A DNA stretch of 64,000 nt from Tumebacillus_A lipolyticus (GTDB lineage: Bacteria; Bacillota; Bacilli; Tumebacillales; Tumebacillaceae): contig NZ_JBHUIO010000008.1 in NCBI RefSeq assembly GCF_042682745.1, positions 248,001-312,000 of the forward strand. The letters run 5' to 3'. Positions 58,107 to 64,000 of the stretch are shown in pieces; within the stretch, counting starts at the first letter, position 1; every line of letters starts with the position of its first letter. The notes beneath the pieces were generated by a model that worked only from the letters and a program-made list of their open reading frames with translations, was not told the origin of the DNA and did no database searches. A program made the translations under genes and the position numbers.

Positions 58107-59258
58107 CTATTCAAGAAAGTCTTTGAGTCGCTTAGAGCGGCTCGGGTGACGGAGTTTGCGCAACGCTTTCGCCTCGATCTGGCGAATCCGTTCGCGGGTG
58201 ACTCCAAACACTTTTCCGACCTCTTCGAGCGTGCGGGTACGGCCATCATCAAGACCGAAACGCAGGCGGAGCACGTTCTCTTCACGTTCTGTCAGCGTAT
58301 CCAGCACATCTTCCAGTTGCTCTTTTAGCAATTCATAAGCGGCCGCATCTGCCGGTGCGAGCGCGTCTTGGTCTTCGATAAAGTCGCCGAGATGCGAATC
58401 ATCCTCTTCGCCGATCGGCGTTTCGAGCGAGACCGGCTCTTGGGCGATCTTTAAGATCTCACGGACTTTGTCTGGACTCATATCCATCTCCGCTGCGATC
58501 TCCTCTGCGGTAGGTTCGCGACCGAGCTCTTGCAGAAGCTGACGAGAGATGCGGATCAGTTTGTTAATCGTCTCCACCATGTGAACTGGAATCCGGATCG
58601 TTCTGGCCTGATCTGCGATTGCGCGCGTGATCGCTTGGCGAATCCACCAGGTTGCATACGTAGAAAATTTAAACCCTTTTTGATAATCGAATTTCTCAAC
58701 AGCCTTGATCAGACCCATATTCCCCTCTTGAATCAGATCAAGGAAAAGCATGCCGCGTCCAACATAGCGTTTCGCGATCGAAACGACCAGTCGCAAGTTG
58801 GCTTCCGCTAGGCGGCGCTTCGCCTCTTCATCCCCATTTTCGATGCGGAGCGCCAGTTCGATCTCCTCTTCTGCCGAAAGCAGCGGCACACGGCCGATCT
58901 CTTTCAGATACATGCGAACCGGGTCGTTGATCTTGATGCCCGGTGGTACGCTCAGATCTTCGATGTCGAACTCCTCTTCGTCATCAAGATCCTTCGGCCC
59001 ATCTTCATCGTCGTCATCATCATCGTCATCGGCGAACGCCGGCTCATCATCCGCTTCGTTGATCACCTCGACCCCTTGTTCCGAGAGGTGATCAAAAAAT
59101 TCATCGATCTGATCCGAGTCCTGATCAAAAGCGGAAAGTTTGTCCATGATCTCACTGTAGGTGATCACGCCGCGCTTTTTTCCGATTTCGACGAGCATCT
59201 GTTTCACTTCTTCAAGAGACATCTGTTGAGTATCTGTGTCCTTCACCTTTTTCACCAT
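58107..59258 (-). CDS. rpoD: primary sigma factor sigma-A (RpoD)
   Basis: 383 residues, the length of Bacillota SigA. Region 1.1 is followed by a strikingly acidic linker (eight Asp in a row near residue 77). Region 1.2 is DPVRMYLKEIGRVPLL. Region 2 contains NLRLVVSIAKRYVGRGM and YATWWIRQAITRAI, which melts and reads the -10 box. Region 3 is about 235-300. Region 4.2 with VFGVTRERIRQIEAKALRKLR reads the -35. It directs RNA polymerase to housekeeping promoters, consistent with the TTGACA/TATAAT-like sites seen here. GGAGGGG lies before the ATG. It follows dnaG by 38 bp in the classic primase-sigma operon, without rpsU. Confidence 0.98.
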   Translation of the reverse strand: MVKKVKDTDTQQMSLEEVKQMLVEIGKKRGVITYSEIMDKLSAFDQDSDQIDEFFDHLSEQGVEVINEADDEPAFADDDDDDDDEDGPKDLDDEEEFDIEDLSVPPGIKINDPVRMYLKEIGRVPLLSAEEEIELALRIENGDEEAKRRLAEANLRLVVSIAKRYVGRGMLFLDLIQEGNMGLIKAVEKFDYQKGFKFSTYATWWIRQAITRAIADQARTIRIPVHMVETINKLIRISRQLLQELGREPTAEEIAAEMDMSPDKVREILKIAQEPVSLETPIGEEDDSHLGDFIEDQDALAPADAAAYELLKEQLEDVLDTLTEREENVLRLRFGLDDGRTRTLEEVGKVFGVTRERIRQIEAKALRKLRHPSRSKRLKDFLE

Positions 59259-59296
59259 CCCGACCCCTCCTTCCCTAAGGAGTAGTTAACAAACGT

Positions 59297-61171
59297 TTAT
59301 ATATCGGCTTGCGCGTTATCCAGAGATTGAATATTCGACTTTATACGATTCATTTCGTCGTATGCCGCCTGCATTCCTTCTGTATCGCCTCGATTTCCAC
59401 AATCGATCATCTGCCGCTCATAACGTTTCATTTCCACTTGCAAGTGATACACCTTGATGCGATGGACATATTCGCGAACCAGCGCATTCACCCGATCGGG
59501 TCTCAGATCTAACAGATCAGCTTCCATCATGAGAGCGGTCGCCAACTGCAAGAGTTCGCGATCCTCGATCCCGCTGATAAACAGGGAAGGATCTGCTTGC
59601 TGGTGCTCTGCGTAAAAGGCGTAAAGATGTGCGGCCAACGCACCGTGCTCATCCACAGAAAATTCATCCGCCAACTCGTATTGAACTTGTCTTGCTACCC
59701 CTTCTTGGATTAACATATAAGTAAGGAGTTTCCGCTCTGCGTTGATGTGAGCTGGCAACAGCTTTCCTGTGCGCACAAAGCTCACTTCTGCCGCATTAGT
59801 TCTATTAGTATTCCACTTCCTGTCAGGTTTATCCCCAGCAGGAGGGCTTTTCTTGGCGAGCGCAAGTTCCTGTTCCATCGTCTCTTTGGGGTAGCCGAAC
59901 TCTTCGCTCAGCTCGCGAAGCAGTGTCTCCAGCTCAATCGGGCTCGTGACGTGAACGAGCAATTTGTGAATCACTTCTTTGATGTAGTCCTCCTTGCCAG
60001 TCTGTGTGCCAAGGTTGAACTCCTTGCGAAGCGAATGCACGCGAAACGCTGTCATCGAACTTGAGTTGTCAAGAACGACGCGAACGAACGCATCCTTACC
60101 ATATTTCCGCAGAAACTCATCCGGGTCCAATCCATCAGGGATGGTCGCGACCCGCGCTTTGACAGATGCGCCGATCTCTCTGATGACCTCAGATGATCGC
60201 AAGGCTGCCTTCTGACCGGCCGCATCGCCGTCATACATCATGACGATCTCTTGGACGTTGCGTTGCAACAGTCGAACTTGCTCAGAGGTCAAGGCCGTCC
60301 CCAGTGCGGCAACCGTGTTGGAAATGCCGTGCTGATACGCCATGATCACATCCATATAGCCTTCCAGCAGGATGACTCTCTCCTCTTGCCGCATCATCGG
60401 TCTTGCTCGATGCAAGTTGTAGAGGTTGCGCCCTTTCGAAAACAGTGGCGTCTCCGGAGAGTTGAGGTATTTCGGCTCCCCTTTACTGAGGATTCGACCG
60501 CCAAATCCGATCACCTGGCCCTGACCGTCGTGAATGGGAAACATCACACGATGGCGGAACTTGTCGTAGCATCTGCCTTTATATTTCTCGCTTTGCGACA
60601 ATAACCCTGCTTCGACGAGCAAATCTTCGGCAAATCCACGTTTCTTGAGGAAGCGCGCAAGCACATCCCAAGCGTCGGGCGCGTAGCCAAGCTGAAAGGT
60701 CTCGATCATCGTCTTGGTGATTCCGCGCGATTCGAGATACGCGATTCCTGGCAACCCCGCTTCTGTGTTCATCAGGATATGGTGATAGAATTTCGCTGCG
60801 AGGTCATGCGCGCGAAACATCTCTTTGCGCCGCTTGTATTCGGGCGAGTCCACCTCTTCCAACTCTTCGACAGGCAGCGCGATGTTCGCACGTCGGGCCA
60901 ACTGTTCCACCGCTTCGAAAAATGTGACCCCTTCCTTATCCATCACAAAGGAAAAGAGATTGCCGCTCGCCCCGCATCCAAAGCAATGATAGAGCTGTTT
61001 ATCCTGGGATACGGAAAACGATGGCGATTTTTCATTGTGGAAGGGACAGCACCCCATATAACCGCGACCGCTCTTCTTCAGAGGTACGTATTCACCGATC
61101 ACATCGACAATATCAAACTGTTGTCGAACCTGTTCGATGATCTCCTCCGGCAGACGCTTCTTCACATGCAT
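59297..61171 (-). CDS. dnaG: DNA primase
   Basis: About 624 residues. The CHC2 zinc finger includes CPFHNEKSPS and HCFGCG (about 42-65). The TOPRIM catalytic core has LLEGYMDVI (about 268) and MMYDGDAAGQKAA (about 311). The C-terminal domain (about 450-625) contacts the DnaB-type helicase. It makes RNA primers for replication. The start is ambiguous: GTG at 61174, ATG at 61171 or GTG at 61165 share one GAGGGTG site; the family N-terminus (KKRLPEEIIEQVR) is kept with all three. It is first in the operon with rpoD. Confidence 0.96.
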   Translation of the reverse strand: MHVKKRLPEEIIEQVRQQFDIVDVIGEYVPLKKSGRGYMGCCPFHNEKSPSFSVSQDKQLYHCFGCGASGNLFSFVMDKEGVTFFEAVEQLARRANIALPVEELEEVDSPEYKRRKEMFRAHDLAAKFYHHILMNTEAGLPGIAYLESRGITKTMIETFQLGYAPDAWDVLARFLKKRGFAEDLLVEAGLLSQSEKYKGRCYDKFRHRVMFPIHDGQGQVIGFGGRILSKGEPKYLNSPETPLFSKGRNLYNLHRARPMMRQEERVILLEGYMDVIMAYQHGISNTVAALGTALTSEQVRLLQRNVQEIVMMYDGDAAGQKAALRSSEVIREIGASVKARVATIPDGLDPDEFLRKYGKDAFVRVVLDNSSSMTAFRVHSLRKEFNLGTQTGKEDYIKEVIHKLLVHVTSPIELETLLRELSEEFGYPKETMEQELALAKKSPPAGDKPDRKWNTNRTNAAEVSFVRTGKLLPAHINAERKLLTYMLIQEGVARQVQYELADEFSVDEHGALAAHLYAFYAEHQQADPSLFISGIEDRELLQLATALMMEADLLDLRPDRVNALVREYVHRIKVYHLQVEMKRYERQMIDCGNRGDTEGMQAAYDEMNRIKSNIQSLDNAQADI

Positions 61172-61174
61172 CAC

Positions 61175-61559
61175 CCTCGACTGACTATGAGTACGTTAGA
61201 TATTCGCCAACATTCTACAATATCCTTCTGTACCCATTTCACAAAATCGGAACGCGCAAAATGGTGTTTCGAGAGACATTTATTCTACTTATGCAGAGTG
61301 ATCTCCTTCTGCGGAGCGAAAACGATTAGACAAATTTCGACACCACAAGCAGATCACCGCCTGCTCATCCGTGCTCTCATTCTCCAAAGTACGTCCCTAG
61401 TATAGACTCCCACCTGCAAAAATATTCCGGTCTAAAACCCATCCGAATTGATTTGTCAAGAGCGAAAATGATATTTCTTACATATGTACGCTTCTTTTGC
61501 CAAAAAATCCTTCCAAATTACACAGGTTGATCGGCAAGACACAAAAAATTCACAAAATG
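61175..61559. other. intergenic region upstream of dnaG
   Basis: About 385 bp, AT-richer than the genes around it, which should contain the dnaG-rpoD promoter. On the minus strand TATACT at 61399-61404 is the best -10, with no convincing -35. I see no gene or RNA structure here. Confidence 0.5.
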
Positions 61560-61592
61560 AAAGGACCCCTTCGCACTGAAGAAGGGGTCTCT
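61560..61592 (-). terminator. terminator of the PPDK-like gene
   Basis: On the minus strand GACCCCTTC pairs with GAAGGGGTC and is followed by CTTTCATTTT, directly after the stop at 61597. Confidence 0.75.
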
Positions 61593-61596
61593 CTGT

Positions 61597-63033
61597 TCAT
61601 CTCGCCGATCGCCAACTGCGAAATGTCTCAACCTCTACGGGGAGCTCAGGCGCAACCAACGGCAACCTGCCGGCGAACACACGCCCGGTCGTTCCATCGA
61701 GCGTGAGCCACTCGCCTTCGCGAAACGTGCGACCTGCGATCTCGATCTGCCGGGAGAGCAGGTCGATCGCCAGGTTTGCACAGCCGACGATGCACGGCTT
61801 GCCGAGCGGTCGGGCTGTGACTGCCGCATGGGAAGTCATGCCGCCAAAAGCGGTGAGAATGCCGTTCGCATGCAGCATCGCCTCATAATCGTTCGGGTCG
61901 GTCTCTCTCCTGATCAGCAGCACAGGATGACCACCAGCGCTTCTCTCGATCGCCCGCTCGCGATCCAAAGCGATCTCTCCACAGACCGCCCCTGGCACGA
62001 CGGGCAGTCCGACAACCAGCGGAACTGCATCCACGTTTGGATCGAGCTCTGGCTGCAACAAGCTTTGCAGCGACTCCCATCCGACCCGCTGCAAGGCTGT
62101 CTGGCGGTCGATCACGCCCGCTTGGCACAGATCGACCGCGATCTTTACCGCGGCGAGCGCGGTGCGTTCCCCGACCCGCGACTGCAGAAGATAGAGCGTC
62201 CCCCGTTCGAAGGTGAACTCGATCTCCTGCATGTCCTTGTCGTGCTCCTCCAATCGGGTTGCCACTGCCGAAAGCTCTTCATAGACGTCTGGCAGCTGCT
62301 GTTGTAAGCAGGAGATGTCGGACGGCGTGCGCTTGCCTGCCACAACCGCCTCGCCCTGCGCGCGAAGCATCACCTCGCCGAACAGCTCTCGCTCGCCGCT
62401 GGCAGGATGGCGCGAAAAGACCACGCCGCTCCCCGAACGCTCTCCCCAGTTCCCGAACACCATCTCCTGCACGATGACAGCTGTGCCCAGATCGTCTGGA
62501 ATGCGGTTGACCTGACGATAGACCGCCGCCCGGCGGCCATTCCAAGAAGCGAAGACGGAAGATACCGCCTGGAGCAGTTGCTCGATCGGGTCATCGGGGA
62601 TCTCTGGCGCGACCAATTCGCCATACGCCTCCTGAAAGCGGCTCTGGCAGTCGAGTGCGAACTCACAGTCGCCCGTTCGATCGGCAAGTCCTTGTACCAC
62701 TTCGTCCTGCAGCCCGACGTTCAAAAGGGTATCCATCATCCCCGGCATCGACACCGGCGCACCCGAGCGGATCGCCAACAAGAGCGGTGCCTGCGGGTCA
62801 CCAAGCCGCTTGCCCGTCCTCCGCTCCAGCTCGCAGAGCGCAGTCAGCAACCGCTCTTTCAAATCGGACGTCAGCGTCCGCCCCGCTTGAAAATAGTGCC
62901 GACAAGCTTCGGTGGTCAGAATGAACCCATCCGGCACTCGCAAGCCTGCCCGCTTCATCTCGATCAGCCTCGCTCCTTTGTTGCCGAGCGAGCGGCGCTC
63001 GACGTCCCCCTCGTGATCGAGAAATACGATCAC
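61597..63033 (-). CDS. shortened PPDK-like protein (ATP-grasp plus phosphohistidine domain only)
   Basis: 478 residues. It begins like pyruvate phosphate dikinase (LGNKGARLIEMKRAGLRVPDGF), continues with the nucleotide-binding domain (LLAIRSGAPVSMPGMMDTLLNVGL; GVVFSRHPASGERELFGE; DMQEIEFTFERGTLYLLQSR) and has the swivelling domain with GGMTSHAAVTARPLGKPC, His about 403. It stops just after GEWLTLDGTTGRVFAG, where full PPDK (about 880 residues) goes on into the PEP/pyruvate barrel. That barrel is absent, so by itself it cannot make PEP. It may phosphorylate its His and pass the group on, or be a relic. It starts with GTG overlapping the yqfL stop, so translation is coupled to the PPDK regulator. 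Confidence 0.85.
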   Translation of the reverse strand: MIVFLDHEGDVERRSLGNKGARLIEMKRAGLRVPDGFILTTEACRHYFQAGRTLTSDLKERLLTALCELERRTGKRLGDPQAPLLLAIRSGAPVSMPGMMDTLLNVGLQDEVVQGLADRTGDCEFALDCQSRFQEAYGELVAPEIPDDPIEQLLQAVSSVFASWNGRRAAVYRQVNRIPDDLGTAVIVQEMVFGNWGERSGSGVVFSRHPASGERELFGEVMLRAQGEAVVAGKRTPSDISCLQQQLPDVYEELSAVATRLEEHDKDMQEIEFTFERGTLYLLQSRVGERTALAAVKIAVDLCQAGVIDRQTALQRVGWESLQSLLQPELDPNVDAVPLVVGLPVVPGAVCGEIALDRERAIERSAGGHPVLLIRRETDPNDYEAMLHANGILTAFGGMTSHAAVTARPLGKPCIVGCANLAIDLLSRQIEIAGRTFREGEWLTLDGTTGRVFAGRLPLVAPELPVEVETFRSWRSAR

Positions 63034-63842
63034 TATCTGCGGCCGCCGCGCTTGATCTGATCGAAGATGATGCTCGTCGTCTCCTCGACCGCCTTGTTCG
63101 ACACGTCGATCACCGGACAGCCGATCTTTTTCATGATGCGCTCCGCATATTCGAGCTCCGCCTTGATGCGCTCAAAGGCGGCATAGTTCGCCTCCTCGCG
63201 CAGCCCCAGCGCCTTCAAGCGCTCCGTGCGGATCAGATTGAGCTCTGCGACGGAGATCGTCAGCCCGATCACCCGGTGTGGCGGCACTTCGAACAGCTCC
63301 TCCGGCGGTTCCACCTCCGGCACGAGCGGCACGTTCGCCGCTTTCAACCGCTTGTGCGCCAAGAACATCGACAGCGGGGTTTTGGAAGTTCGCGAAACCC
63401 CGATCAAGATCACATCGGCGCGCAACAAGCCGCGCGGGTCCTTCCCGTCATCATATTTGACCGCAAACTCGATCGCTTCCACCCGCCGAAAATATTCATC
63501 ATCCAATTTGTGCACCAAGCCAGGGCGGTTTTTCGGTTCCGCCTGAAAGGTCGATTCGAACGCCGACAGCATCGGGCCCATGATGTCCACCGCCGTGACA
63601 CCGTTTGCTGCCGCCTCGCGCACCAGCCCCTCCTTGAGCTCGGGGATGACCAGCGTATAGGCGATCAGCGCACCGACCTCTTTCGCCGCCTGCACCGTCT
63701 CCCGAATCGGTTCCATATCATCCACATAGGAAATTCGTCTGATCTCCGCACGGCTGCCGTTAAACTGGCTGGCGGCCGCACGAACCACAAACTCAGCCGT
63801 TTCGCCTACAGAGTCAGAAATCACATATACGATCGGCGTCAT
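63033..63842 (-). CDS. pyruvate, phosphate dikinase regulatory protein (PDRP, YqfL)
   Basis: 269 residues of the DUF299/PDRP family. The opening IVYVISDSVGETAEFVVRAA is typical, and the P-loop-like GVSRTSKTPLSMFLAHK lies at about 148-164. Family enzymes use ADP to phosphorylate a Thr next to the catalytic His of PPDK and phosphate to reverse it. The coupled downstream gene has TSHAAV at that place, so it is a fitting target. AGGAGGG lies before the ATG and overlaps the ccpN stop region. In B. subtilis yqfL also follows ccpN, where it is linked to CcpN-controlled gluconeogenesis. Confidence 0.93.
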   Translation of the reverse strand: MTPIVYVISDSVGETAEFVVRAAASQFNGSRAEIRRISYVDDMEPIRETVQAAKEVGALIAYTLVIPELKEGLVREAAANGVTAVDIMGPMLSAFESTFQAEPKNRPGLVHKLDDEYFRRVEAIEFAVKYDDGKDPRGLLRADVILIGVSRTSKTPLSMFLAHKRLKAANVPLVPEVEPPEELFEVPPHRVIGLTISVAELNLIRTERLKALGLREEANYAAFERIKAELEYAERIMKKIGCPVIDVSNKAVEETTSIIFDQIKRGGRR

Positions 63843-63853
63843 CCGCTTCCCTC

Positions 63854-64000
63854 CTACACATCTTTGATCTCACCAAGCTCGACGAAGATCTTGGCGATCG
63901 TCGTCTTGGTAAACCGCCCGACCACTTCGAGGTTCTTGCCCGACTCATCGAGCGGGCGCACGACGGGGACCGAGTCGATCGCATAATCGATCAAGCGCTT
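63854..64000 (-). CDS. ccpN: C-terminal end of CcpN-type repressor (partial)
   Basis: The last 48 codons of a gene entering from the right edge: KRLIDYAIDSVPVVRPLDES, then VVGRFTKTTIAKIFVELGEI, the end of a CBS-domain pair. Location directly before yqfL matches ccpN of B. subtilis, an HTH-CBS repressor of gluconeogenic genes. The DNA-binding part is outside the window, so the name rests on the CBS end and the context. A CcpN-like operator is visible at the pckA promoter in this window. Confidence 0.75.
   Translation of the reverse strand, partial: KRLIDYAIDSVPVVRPLDESGKNLEVVGRFTKTTIAKIFVELGEIKDV

Overview
The window is bacterial chromosome from a GC-rich member of the Bacillota. The dnaG-rpoD block, ccpN next to the PPDK regulator gene, TrmK/Nif3, a serine T-box leader and flotillin/NfeD genes all point there. 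A Tumebacillus-like member of the Alicyclobacillaceae is my best guess, but it is inference and not proven. Most genes read on the minus strand, have strong purine-rich ribosome binding sites and often start with TTG or GTG.  Layout. Positions 1-6700 hold a U32 peptidase-like gene (cut by the left edge), a T-box-controlled serS, a GDSL esterase and a two-gene ABC-2 transporter. Positions 6756-20474 are one 4572-residue NRPS gene with four adenylation modules. It starts with half a condensation domain and ends in a lone ketosynthase, with no AT, ACP, KR or thioesterase anywhere nearby. Positions 20668-26100 are housekeeping: HAD phosphatases, pckA, an O-methyltransferase and a glycosyltransferase. 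Positions 26370-36800 are an AT-richer accessory island. It holds two HTH-TPR regulators (one with an overlapping 42-residue secreted propeptide gene, a receptor/pheromone pair of the PlcR/NprR/AimR kind), a secreted metzincin-like protease, a membrane-anchored protein, a 1393-residue Cap4-like nuclease/STAND-type NTPase (likely anti-phage) and a decayed transposon ATPase. Positions 36809-40948 are a large CRISPR array: 53 well-formed 37-bp repeats plus a decayed trailer in which one repeat has expanded into twelve copies of an 11-bp unit. Its polarity is minus strand, with the leader on the right. No cas gene is in the window. CRISPR-repeat remnants also lie on the other side of the defence gene (31323-31558) and alone at 44195-44231. 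Positions 41480-64000 return to core genome: flotillin and NfeD, UbiD, a heme-degrading-type monooxygenase, a DJ-1/PfpI protein, asparagine synthetase, a hemolysin-III-like membrane protein, RNase P RNA, nif3/trmK, an acyl-CoA ligase and acyl-CoA dehydrogenase, rpoD, dnaG, a shortened PPDK-like protein, the PPDK regulatory protein and the end of ccpN.  How the parts connect. The ccpN gene at the right edge matches a CcpN-like inverted operator I see over the pckA promoter. A FadR-like palindrome sits just downstream of the acyl-CoA dehydrogenase promoter. The receptor/propeptide pair is divergent from the secreted protease and may control it. The nuclease/NTPase gene lies inside the trailer side of the CRISPR locus, forming a small defence neighbourhood.
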